Of a DNA stretch of 64,000 nucleotides, positions 1 to 7,050 are shown piece after piece (positions within the stretch are counted from its first letter, which is position 1; each line of letters begins with the position of its first letter). The translations under genes and the position numbers were made by a program. The notes under the pieces were generated by a model that worked only from the letters and a program-made list of their open reading frames with translations, did not search any database and had not been told where the DNA came from. This DNA is from Marivirga atlantica (GTDB lineage: Bacteria; Bacteroidota; Bacteroidia; Cytophagales; Cyclobacteriaceae), in assembly GCF_016734805.1 (NCBI RefSeq), contig NZ_JAERQG010000003.1, forward strand, positions 310,001 to 374,000, given 5' to 3'.

Positions 1-20
1 GTGTAAAAAGCAATCGGTTG

Positions 21-28
21 CAAAAGTA
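21..28 (-). promoter_or_regulatory. Possible minus-strand -7 box near the window edge
   Basis: Read on the minus strand this is TACTTTTG, which fits the Bacteroidota -7 consensus TAnnTTTG. It would drive a gene to the left of the window that cannot be seen. No TTG-like -33 element is obvious at the right distance, so this is a weak call. Confidence 0.3.
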
Positions 29-128
29 TTCTATAAAGAAGCCTCACATTAAAATATATAAGCCTTTAGTTTTTTCATTTATTTCTTATTTATGTTACTT
101 TCATTGTGATTTTAAAAACAGGATCATT

Positions 129-1232
129 ATGGGTTTCTTTAGCAGCTTAAGGAGTGAATTCATTGATATTATTGAATGGACGGATAACTCCAGCAATACA
201 TTAGTCTATCGTTTTGAAAGACATGACAATGAAATTAAAAACAATGCGAAACTGACTGTAAGAGAGGGGCAGGCAGCAGTTTTTATAAACGAAGGAAAAC
301 TGGCCGATGTATTTATGCCTGGCATGTACAGCTTAAACACCCAGAACTTACCTATACTTTCCACTTTAAAAGGTTGGAAATACGGTTTCGATAGTCCTTT
401 TAAGGCCGAAGTATATTTCGTTAACATGCGAAATTTTACAGACCAAAAGTGGGGTACCAAGAATCCGATTACACTTTCCGATAATCGTTTTGGGATGCTA
501 GAAATCAGGGCTTTCGGAACATATGTGATTAAAGTAAAGGATCCTGCACTGTTCATAAAAGAGATAGTTGGAACGGATGGTCATTTTACAACAGAGGAGA
601 TAGCCAATCAGCTTAGAAGTTTAATTGTAACAAGATTTACTGATGCCATAGGAGAAGCTGATTTGCCTGTAGAAAAATATGCTGCTAATACAAATGAAAT
701 AGCTCAGCTCATTAAAGGCATCATGCAAGAGGATTTTAACGCATATGGTATTGACCTCACCAATTTTCTGATTGAAAATATCAGTATGCCTGATGAAATC
801 AAGACAGAAATATTTGAGCTTAGTCGTTTGGACAGGGTTGACTTAGATAAATTTGCTAAGATCAAGGCTGCCAAAGCGATGGAAAAGGCTGCCGAAAATG
901 AAAGCGGTACTGCTGGTGCCGGCATGGGTATGGGAATGGGATTTGCCATGGCTAACCAAATGGGTAATGCTTTTCAGGGAAACCAACAAAATAATCAGTC
1001 AGCTGGTGGGCCTCCTCCGTTACCAAATCAGACTAGCTTTCATGTCGCTATAAACGGTCAACAATCTGGCCCATATGACTTGAATACTTTACAGCAAATG
1101 ATCAACAGCAATCAGGTTAATAAAGACACACTTGTTTGGAAACAAGGTATGGCACAATGGACTGCTGCGGGCCAAGTAAGTGAATTAAGCCAGTTTTTTG
1201 GTAGTGTGCCTCCACCCTTACCTCCTCAATAA
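129..1232 (+). CDS. SPFH domain protein with C-terminal GYF_2 domain
   Basis: The start is placed at the ATG beginning MGFFSSLRSEF, because the 37 upstream in-frame residues look like translated leader. Residues about 20-240 resemble the SPFH/band-7 fold of the YdjI-like (virion core protein-like) group, without an N-terminal membrane segment. A Gly/Met-rich linker (about 255-300) follows. The C-terminus has a GYF_2-type domain (INGQQSGPYDL, then LVWKQGMAQW) and a proline-rich tail. The stop codon directly abuts the ATG of the zinc-ribbon gene, so the two are very probably co-translated. SPFH proteins scaffold membrane-associated complexes; the specific role here is unknown. Confidence 0.85.
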   Translation: MGFFSSLRSEFIDIIEWTDNSSNTLVYRFERHDNEIKNNAKLTVREGQAAVFINEGKLADVFMPGMYSLNTQNLPILSTLKGWKYGFDSPFKAEVYFVNMRNFTDQKWGTKNPITLSDNRFGMLEIRAFGTYVIKVKDPALFIKEIVGTDGHFTTEEIANQLRSLIVTRFTDAIGEADLPVEKYAANTNEIAQLIKGIMQEDFNAYGIDLTNFLIENISMPDEIKTEIFELSRLDRVDLDKFAKIKAAKAMEKAAENESGTAGAGMGMGMGFAMANQMGNAFQGNQQNNQSAGGPPPLPNQTSFHVAINGQQSGPYDLNTLQQMINSNQVNKDTLVWKQGMAQWTAAGQVSELSQFFGSVPPPLPPQ

Positions 1233-2342
1233 ATGGACGAGCAAAAAGAAGCAGCTGCAAATAACGTAATTACTTTTGGCTGTACTGATTGTGGTGCAGA
1301 CCTAAAGTATGAACCTGGTACTACCTCGCTTACTTGCGAATATTGCGGTGCAAAAAATGATATCCCTGCTGTTGATGATGACATAGAAGAGTTGGATTAT
1401 GAAGCTTTTCTAAACAAGGAAACCGCCACAGCAGATGAAATGACCATCAATCTGGTCAAGTGTCATGTTTGTGCTGCCGAATCTAGCCTGGAGCCTCATG
1501 TAACATCGGCTAATTGCCCCTATTGCGACTCGTCATTGGTAGTGGAAGATGCTCATGAAGAGAGTGTATTAAAGCCAAAGAGCTTGCTCCCCTTCAAACT
1601 AAAGAAGGATGAGGCCATCGCACAATTTAGAAAGTGGATAAAAAAGTTATGGTTTGCTCCCAATGACTTGAAGAAAGCTGTTCTTTCGTTCGATCACTTT
1701 AAAGGTTTATACATCCCTTATTGGACTTACGATTCTGCCACACATACCAACTATACCGGTCAAAGAGGTACTTACTATTATGTGACTGAAAGTTATACCA
1801 CCACAGAAAATGGTAAAACTGTTCGGAAAACCAGACAGGTAAGGAAAACCAGATGGAGTTTTACCGCAGGCAGTATAAATCACTTTTTTGATGATGTATT
1901 AGTTCCTGCAAGTAATTCACTACCTAGAAAACAAGTAGAAGCCCTAGAGCCCTGGGACTTGAAGAACTTGGAGCCATTTACTCCCCAATATTTAAGTGGA
2001 TTCATTACTGAGAAATATCAGGTTAACCTAAAGGCCGGTTTTGACCGAGCCTGTAACATCATGCAATCGCGCATTGACACTTTGATAAGGCAAGATATTG
2101 GAGGTGATGAACAACGCATACTTACTAAAAAGACACAATATGATGATATTAAATTTAAACATCTATTGCTGCCAGCCTATGTAAGTGCTTATAATTTTAA
2201 AGGTAAACTATACAGGTTTATGGTAAATGCCAGAACGGGGGAAGTTCAGGGAGAAAGGCCTTACAGCTGGATAAAAATTACCTTAGCTATACTAATAGTA
2301 CTAGGAATAATAGCAGCGTTTTATTTTTTCGCAAAAAGTTAA
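1233..2342 (+). CDS. Membrane-anchored double zinc-ribbon protein
   Basis: The protein has 369 aa. Two CxxC-CxxC zinc ribbons are visible (C17/C20/C35/C38 and C77/C80/C95/C98). A globular region follows, with a Tyr/Thr-rich stretch (HTNYTGQRGTYYY), and one transmembrane helix lies at the extreme C-terminus (about 349-366). Homologues are often mis-named primosomal protein N' or superfamily II helicase in databases, but no helicase motif is present. The ATG immediately follows the SPFH gene stop, so the two products probably act together at the membrane. The biochemical function is not known. Confidence 0.8.
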   Translation: MDEQKEAAANNVITFGCTDCGADLKYEPGTTSLTCEYCGAKNDIPAVDDDIEELDYEAFLNKETATADEMTINLVKCHVCAAESSLEPHVTSANCPYCDSSLVVEDAHEESVLKPKSLLPFKLKKDEAIAQFRKWIKKLWFAPNDLKKAVLSFDHFKGLYIPYWTYDSATHTNYTGQRGTYYYVTESYTTTENGKTVRKTRQVRKTRWSFTAGSINHFFDDVLVPASNSLPRKQVEALEPWDLKNLEPFTPQYLSGFITEKYQVNLKAGFDRACNIMQSRIDTLIRQDIGGDEQRILTKKTQYDDIKFKHLLLPAYVSAYNFKGKLYRFMVNARTGEVQGERPYSWIKITLAILIVLGIIAAFYFFAKS

Positions 2343-2358
2343 ACCGCTGCCTAATATA

Positions 2359-2529
2359 TTATTGAGCGACCTTTGCTTCTAAAGCATTGAGTCGCTCTTC
2401 TATTTCCATCAATTTATGGATGATAATAATATGCGTTTTCTTCGCATCAATGCCTACTACGCTTTCCGCACTGGCAATCATGTTTTCTATTTCTTTATAA
2501 CGTTCTTTTGGGATTCCTGTGTTTTCCAT
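2359..2529 (-). CDS. Small hypothetical protein (56 aa)
   Basis: A minus-strand ATG frame reads MENTGIPKERYKEIENMIAS and continues to EERLNALEAKVAQ before TAA. The sequence has coding character: a mixed, charged composition and a C-terminal heptad-like helix (LMEIEERLNALEAKVA) that could form a short coiled coil. It lies 14 nt downstream of the methyltransferase gene on the same strand and may be co-transcribed with it. I do not recognise a family. Confidence 0.5.
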   Translation of the reverse strand: MENTGIPKERYKEIENMIASAESVVGIDAKKTHIIIIHKLMEIEERLNALEAKVAQ

Positions 2530-2543
2530 ATTTAAAAAATTAT

Positions 2544-3146
2544 CTATGATTCTTTGTGTGCTAACATTCTAAGAACATAAGCCTTACCGCTATGGTATTT
2601 TCCTTCATCCAAAACTGTTTGTTCTTCACTTAGGTAATCAATTATGAAATCAGAAAACTCTTCTTTTGCAGATGCTAAGTCTAAAAGAAAATCTTCGCTT
2701 TTAGGACCACCTGAGTCTAAACCAATTTGATTTTTAGAGAACTGCTCCATGATGATAAATCCACCTGGCTTTAGCCAATCTTTTAGCTTTGCATTAAAGG
2801 CCTTTCTGGTTAAACTATCTGTATGATTAAATATTAAAACAATAGCATCAAAAGGAGCATTTTTAGGCTCAAAATCGTCATAAGTTGTAACCTTATAATC
2901 AATATTTACTTGGTGATTTTGAGCCAGATACTCGGCTTTCTTTTTTCCTTCCTCAGAATAGTCAAAAGCTTCAACCTGCCATCCTTTAGTTGCAGCATAA
3001 ATGGCATTTCTTCCTTCACCTTCGGCCACAAATAAAGCTTTACCAGGTTTGAGTTCACGTAATTGTTCTGCAAGAAATTCATTAGGTTTTGTACCATAAA
3101 TGAATTCCTCTATGCTATATCGTTCGTTCCAAAAATCTTTTTTCAT
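2544..3146 (-). CDS. Class I SAM-dependent methyltransferase (TehB-like)
   Basis: The start is taken at MKKDFWNERYSIEEFIYG, which matches the usual N-terminus of this family. The 17 extra in-frame upstream residues overlap the upstream terminator hairpin and are unlikely to be coding. The protein has 200 aa. The SAM-binding glycine motif is degenerate (ALFVAEGEGRNAIYAA), and later Rossmann strands are seen in DAIVLIF and LKPGGFIIMEQF. The family resembles TehB or thiopurine/tellurite-type methyltransferases acting on small cytosolic substrates, but the substrate cannot be told from sequence. It lies just downstream of the peroxiredoxin gene but is separated from it by a terminator. Confidence 0.85.
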   Translation of the reverse strand: MKKDFWNERYSIEEFIYGTKPNEFLAEQLRELKPGKALFVAEGEGRNAIYAATKGWQVEAFDYSEEGKKKAEYLAQNHQVNIDYKVTTYDDFEPKNAPFDAIVLIFNHTDSLTRKAFNAKLKDWLKPGGFIIMEQFSKNQIGLDSGGPKSEDFLLDLASAKEEFSDFIIDYLSEEQTVLDEGKYHSGKAYVLRMLAHKES

Positions 3147-3160
3147 ACACTGAACAAATA

Positions 3161-3192
3161 AAATTAAAAAGGCAGACAAAATTTTGTCTGCC
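3161..3192 (-). terminator. Rho-independent terminator of the peroxiredoxin gene
   Basis: A perfect inverted repeat (GGCAGAC, then AAAATTTT, then GTCTGCC) is followed on the minus strand by TTTTTAATTTT. It lies 23 nt past the peroxiredoxin stop codon and before the methyltransferase start, so it separates the two transcription units. Confidence 0.8.
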
Positions 3193-3214
3193 ATCACGTA
3201 ATCAACTTAACTAT

Positions 3215-3877
3215 CTAATTTAAGTTCTTCTTAGCCAGATAGAAGTCTATTTTTTCGATTGAATCATCTGCTTCCCTTGCTTCCATTTCTGCCAAAGTTT
3301 TTGGTGGAGGTATAATTACTTTATCACCTTTTTTCCAATCTAAGGGCATAGCGACTTTATATTTATCAGAAGTTTGAAGTGCTTCTAGTGCCCTTAAAAT
3401 TTCATCCATATTCCTACCTACGTTTAACGGGTAGTACATAATTAACCTAATCTTCTTTTCAGGATCAATAAAGAAAACAGCTCTAACTGCGGCTGTTTCA
3501 CTTTCATTTGGTTGAAGCATTCCATACAGTTTTGAAACCTTCATATCTAAATCTGCAATGATAGGAAAGTCAAAATACACTCCTGTATTTTTCTTCACAT
3601 TGTTTACCCAGCCCAAATGTGCGTGAATACTATCAATACTTAAACCTATCAATTCTGTATTTAAAGCATCAAATTCTGATTTTCTTTGTGCAAAACCGCT
3701 CATCTCAGTTGTACAAACAGGAGTAAAGTCTGCCGGATGTGAGAACATCACTATCCATTTACCTTCAGCATAATTTGAAAGCTTGATGTCACCTTTGGTT
3801 GTTTTGGCTGTAAAATCAGGAGCCTTATCGCCTATTCTCGGCATTGAATAAGTCTGTTTTTCTTGTATATTTTCCAT
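3215..3877 (-). CDS. Peroxiredoxin, 1-Cys (Prx6) type
   Basis: This is a 220-aa thiol peroxidase. The peroxidatic Cys55 lies in HPADFTPVCTTEM. It is the only cysteine, so the enzyme is 1-Cys and needs an external thiol. The C-terminal extension of the Prx6/archaeal group is present (RNMDEILRALEALQ, then VAMPLDWKKGD). It should reduce hydrogen peroxide, organic peroxides or persulfides in the cytoplasm. Its own upstream palindrome matches those of the two downstream-numbered sulfur genes, linking it to a shared regulon. A strong hairpin terminator follows. Confidence 0.92.
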   Translation of the reverse strand: MENIQEKQTYSMPRIGDKAPDFTAKTTKGDIKLSNYAEGKWIVMFSHPADFTPVCTTEMSGFAQRKSEFDALNTELIGLSIDSIHAHLGWVNNVKKNTGVYFDFPIIADLDMKVSKLYGMLQPNESETAAVRAVFFIDPEKKIRLIMYYPLNVGRNMDEILRALEALQTSDKYKVAMPLDWKKGDKVIIPPPKTLAEMEAREADDSIEKIDFYLAKKNLN

Positions 3878-3929
3878 TGTAATTATAGTTTTTTATACTT
3901 TAATTAACGACTTCAGACTCATGATTGAC

Positions 3930-3943
3930 GTAACAATTGTTAC
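3930..3943 (-). promoter_or_regulatory. GTAACA-N2-TGTTAC operator upstream of peroxiredoxin
   Basis: This perfect palindrome (GTAACAATTGTTAC) is centred about 59 nt upstream of the peroxiredoxin start codon. The same GTAACA-N2-TGTTAC arms recur at 5342-5355 and 6428-6441, each upstream of a sulfur-block promoter. The size and symmetry suit a Crp/Fnr-type dimer, but the regulator is not in the window. Confidence 0.75.
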
Positions 3944-3949
3944 CTTCTG

Positions 3950-5290
3950 TTATTTAAACTCCTCCACTGCATCGCTTAAATCATATACCTTTTGATTGGT
4001 TTTTGATTCAATAATGCTTGAGCCAACAGCCGAACGATAACCACCTGCGCAATGCACTAATATCGGTTTATCATCTTTCACTTCGTCAAGTCTTTTTCTT
4101 AATTCCGGCAATGGTATGTTTTTAGAATTTGGGAAAAAGGCACCAGTGGCATATTCAGAAGCGTTACGTACGTCTATAATGTTATATGTTTCAGGATTAT
4201 TTTTTACGTCATCTACGACTACTTCCTCATCTTTTTGAAGCTCATTTGGCAAATGATATGTAGCTCCTATAATATTGGTCTCATAACCAATTTTAGCGGA
4301 GCGCTCGATGGCTCTTCTCATTTCCTGTTCGTTAGATGCTACCAAATAGAATTTTTCATCAGGCTTAATTGTAGACCCAAGCCATGTTTCAAACTTAGAG
4401 CTTTCACCACCTAACTGAATGTTAAAAGCCTTTTCTTGATGTCCTCTTTTAAAATTATTTTCAGGTCTAACATCAATAATGAGAGCATCTGTTGGTATTA
4501 CTGCTCCTTTAGAAAGCACTTCTACAGCGCTGACTGCATCATCAAATGCATTAGCCCCTTTTCTATTAAGCTCTACATCATAAGGGAAATAATGAGGGAT
4601 AAACGGCTGTCCATCTAAAAAGCTATCGACAAATTTTGCTTTATCGTTGATTTGAAACGCCCAATTATTTTCCTTTTCCTTACCAATAGTAGAAGTTCTG
4701 TCAGGACTCATATTTTTACCACAAAGTGATCCTGGTCCGTGAGCTGGATTAACAATTACTTCATCCGATAATTCTTTATAAACAGTATTAATTGTATCAA
4801 ACATCATTTCCGCCAAATCCTTTCTAGTGGCTTTTATGTTCCCTGCTCCTTCCCTTAAGTCTGGTCTTCCTACATCACCTACGAAAAGTGAATCACCAGT
4901 AAAAACGACTTCATCAATACCATTCTCATCTATCAATAGATAAGCGTTGTGATCTGGTGAATGACCAGGAGTGTATAAGGCTTTTATCCTCACTTTGCCT
5001 AATGCCACTTCTTCATTATGGTCGATCCCTTTATGCTGATAAGAAACACCTGCTTGCGAATTAATATAAACATCCAAGTTATACTTTTCTATCCATTCCT
5101 TATGGCTACTTACAAAATCAGCATGTGGATGAGTTTCAAAAACAGAAACGATTTCTGCTCCTTTCTCATCAGCAAAATCTAAATACTGTTTAGGGTTTCT
5201 GCGCGGATCAACCAAAGCGATCTTTCCTTCAGATAATATAGCGTATGAAGCATGTGCCAACGCTTCATCATAAAATTGTCTAATCTCCAT
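3950..5290 (-). CDS. CstB-like persulfide dioxygenase with two rhodanese domains
   Basis: The protein has 446 aa. The N-terminal metallo-beta-lactamase fold of the ETHE1/persulfide dioxygenase group has metal ligands in THPHADFVSSH (H54, H56, D58), then TPGHSPDH, FTGDSLFVGDVGRPDL and NPAHGPGS. Two rhodanese domains follow. The first (about 250-350) has no active-site Cys (LVASNEQEMRRA). The second carries Cys414 in LVHCAGGYRSA. This order of dioxygenase, pseudo-rhodanese and active rhodanese is that described for CstB, which oxidises low-molecular-weight persulfides and moves sulfane sulfur. The neighbouring permeases and the shared operator support a role in sulfide/persulfide detoxification. 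Confidence 0.88.
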   Translation of the reverse strand: MEIRQFYDEALAHASYAILSEGKIALVDPRRNPKQYLDFADEKGAEIVSVFETHPHADFVSSHKEWIEKYNLDVYINSQAGVSYQHKGIDHNEEVALGKVRIKALYTPGHSPDHNAYLLIDENGIDEVVFTGDSLFVGDVGRPDLREGAGNIKATRKDLAEMMFDTINTVYKELSDEVIVNPAHGPGSLCGKNMSPDRTSTIGKEKENNWAFQINDKAKFVDSFLDGQPFIPHYFPYDVELNRKGANAFDDAVSAVEVLSKGAVIPTDALIIDVRPENNFKRGHQEKAFNIQLGGESSKFETWLGSTIKPDEKFYLVASNEQEMRRAIERSAKIGYETNIIGATYHLPNELQKDEEVVVDDVKNNPETYNIIDVRNASEYATGAFFPNSKNIPLPELRKRLDEVKDDKPILVHCAGGYRSAVGSSIIESKTNQKVYDLSDAVEEFK

Positions 5291-5341
5291 AATTTGATCT
5301 ATTTACATTATTCAGAGAACTGATTTAGTAAGCTGCTGTTT

Positions 5342-5355
5342 GTAACAGATGTTAC
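5342..5355 (-). promoter_or_regulatory. GTAACA-N2-TGTTAC operator upstream of the CstB-like gene
   Basis: The palindrome GTAACAGATGTTAC is centred about 58 nt upstream of the CstB-like start codon, almost the same distance as the peroxiredoxin copy. It lies in the 74-nt gap between the permease operon and this gene. It is therefore probably an operator of a separate transcription unit. Confidence 0.75.
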
Positions 5356-5364
5356 TTAAGCTGA

Positions 5365-5778
5365 TTAATGTGGTAGCTTGTTCCTCACCAAACCATAAAC
5401 ATATGTACCTAGCACGGCAGATAGTATGACTACAGAAATTACACCAATACCATTACCTAACAGAATAAACATTGGACCGGGGCAGGCACCTGTCATAGCC
5501 CAACCTAAGCCGAAAATTATACCGCCAATCAAGTAGCGCGGTATACTAAACTGCTTAGGCTTAATATTAATTGGCTCACCATCAAGTGATTTAACGTTAT
5601 TCCTTTTGATAAACTGAATAAGGATTATTCCAATAAGTATTGCTGAACCAATCACACCATACATATGGAATGATTGAAACCTAAACATTTCATATATTCT
5701 AAACCAGGAAATTACTTCTGCTTTTGCCAATGTTATGCCAAAAATGAGACCTACAAATAAGTATTTTAAGAATTTCAT
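5365..5778 (-). CDS. YeeE/YedE-family half permease (DUF6691-like)
   Basis: This 137-aa membrane protein has about four transmembrane segments and the conserved cysteine motif MTGACPGPMF. It corresponds to one half of full-length YeeE/TsuA thiosulfate permeases. The other half is encoded 16 nt upstream on the same strand, so the two probably form a heteromeric channel for thiosulfate or a related sulfur compound. The GACPG cysteine is the residue type expected to contact the substrate in TsuA. Substrate assignment is by family and context. Confidence 0.87.
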   Translation of the reverse strand: MKFLKYLFVGLIFGITLAKAEVISWFRIYEMFRFQSFHMYGVIGSAILIGIILIQFIKRNNVKSLDGEPINIKPKQFSIPRYLIGGIIFGLGWAMTGACPGPMFILLGNGIGVISVVILSAVLGTYVYGLVRNKLPH

Positions 5779-5794
5779 GTGCTATCTGTTGATT

Positions 5795-6370
5795 TTAAAG
5801 TGTTAGTAAATAAGGTAAAATGAGATAAGTTACTGCTAAGCCCCCGATGAAGAAACCTACCACAGCTATTAAAGAAGGAAGTTGTAAATCACTTAAACCA
5901 CTTATGGCGTGACCAGAAGTACATCCTCCTGCATAGCGAGTTCCAAAGCCAATTAAAAAACCTCCCAGTACTAACATTACAAAACCCTTAATACTGAAAA
6001 GGCTTTCCCAAGTGAATAATGATTTAGGGACTAAATGGTTACCGGGGTTTTCAATTCCATATGCTTTTAGTTCTGCAACTGTTTCTGCCGAAATATTAAC
6101 CTCTGATGAACTTGATAGGTATTCATGTGCAACAGAACCCCCAATCACCAAACCTAAGGCAAAAACCAGGTTCCATATTTGATTCTTCCAGTTAAAATCG
6201 AAAAACTCACAATTCTTTCCTCCCCCAATAATTGAACATACTGTTCTTAGATTAGACGATATTCCGAAAGTATTACCAAAATAAAGTAAGAAGAACATCA
6301 CTAAGGCTATAATAGGTCCGGCAACGTACCAGGGCCAAGGTTGACTTATCCATTCAATTAAACTGCTCAT
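5795..6370 (-). CDS. YeeE/YedE-family half permease, first half
   Basis: This 191-aa integral membrane protein has about five hydrophobic segments and the motif GTRYAGGCTSGHAISG, the YeeE/YedE signature with a conserved cysteine. It is the first gene of a two-gene operon with the 137-aa partner. Full-length YeeE (about 350 aa) looks like these two proteins joined. It probably imports or exports thiosulfate or another sulfur species for the adjacent CstB-like enzyme. A TAnnTTTG -7 box and the shared palindrome lie directly upstream. Confidence 0.87.
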   Translation of the reverse strand: MSSLIEWISQPWPWYVAGPIIALVMFFLLYFGNTFGISSNLRTVCSIIGGGKNCEFFDFNWKNQIWNLVFALGLVIGGSVAHEYLSSSSEVNISAETVAELKAYGIENPGNHLVPKSLFTWESLFSIKGFVMLVLGGFLIGFGTRYAGGCTSGHAISGLSDLQLPSLIAVVGFFIGGLAVTYLILPYLLTL

Positions 6371-6397
6371 TATTTTTAGTTTTTTCTAAGTGAGGTG

Positions 6398-6405
6398 CAA
6401 AAGTA
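6398..6405 (-). promoter_or_regulatory. -7 promoter box of the YeeE operon
   Basis: On the minus strand this reads TACTTTTG, a full match to TAnnTTTG, 28 nt upstream of the start codon. No TTG -33 box is seen at the usual distance. Instead the GTAACA-N2-TGTTAC palindrome is centred about 42 nt before the implied transcription start, which is the class II activator position. Confidence 0.6.
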
Positions 6406-6427
6406 TGATGAAAGTCATGTTTAGTTC

Positions 6428-6441
6428 GTAACACATGTTAC
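6428..6441 (-). promoter_or_regulatory. GTAACA-N2-TGTTAC operator upstream of the YeeE operon
   Basis: The palindrome GTAACACATGTTAC is the third copy in the sulfur block. It sits 22 nt upstream of the -7 box, consistent with a directly contacting activator of the Crp/Fnr kind. The remainder of the 6371-6642 gap shows no convincing gene. Confidence 0.75.
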
Positions 6442-6642
6442 ATGTAGCTACACCAATAAAACAACTCTTTAAGACTGGATGGCGAAAGCGCTTGCTAAGA
6501 CGTATTGGATGGAGTGAACTGATACCGACTAAAATTACAGGTATTAAATACAAAAGTATATGTAAAAAGTGAAATTTGATTTCCGTGAATTTGGAAAACT
6601 TGTAACTTGTAAAGATTTTAAACAATTAAACTAACAATTTAC

Positions 6643-7050
6643 ATGGCTACAGTAACCATTTACGTAAGCAAACAAGCCGATGGCAAAGGGCTTCATTTTT
6701 CGGATAGTGAAGGGCATTCTGGAGATAATACTATCAGTACCAAAGTGAAACCTGGAGACACAGTTATATGGAAAATAGCACCTAATGGAGGCATAGATTC
6801 AATAACTAGTATAACAGAAAAAAGTATGACAGAAAACAAAAATTTATTTAGTTCATTACCAGCACCTGAAAATCCAAAGGACCCTAAATCTGACTGGTCA
6901 GGGGTAATTAGCGAAACAGCAACAGGCAAAGAGGTTTATACTGTAGGTTACACTATTGGTAATGAAACTTATCTTCATGATCCGGAATCTAACGACCCTG
7001 AGCCTGAGCCTAACGATCCTGATTTAGAAGTGGATCCAGATGGCAATTAA
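6643..7050 (+). CDS. Hypothetical protein with acidic Pro-rich tail
   Basis: This 135-aa protein has no signal peptide. Residues about 1-105 look all-beta, with a VKPGDTVIWKI segment reminiscent of cupredoxin-like sandwiches. The His/Cys/Met copper ligands expected in plastocyanins are not evident. The tail is a Pro-Glu-Asp repeat region (PEPEPNDPDLEVDPDGN). The gene's 3' end overlaps the annotated start of the sensor kinase by 11 nt, suggesting co-expression. I do not recognise a characterised family. Confidence 0.7.
   Translation: MATVTIYVSKQADGKGLHFSDSEGHSGDNTISTKVKPGDTVIWKIAPNGGIDSITSITEKSMTENKNLFSSLPAPENPKDPKSDWSGVISETATGKEVYTVGYTIGNETYLHDPESNDPEPEPNDPDLEVDPDGN

Noticed and set aside
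6386-6625. 79-aa minus-strand frame upstream of the YeeE operon
   Set aside because: It covers the operator and promoter region and has no recognisable domain, so it is probably spurious.
6643-7050. Plastocyanin-type copper protein
   Set aside because: The VKPGDTVIWK segment is suggestive, but the copper ligands His/Cys/Met and a signal peptide are missing.
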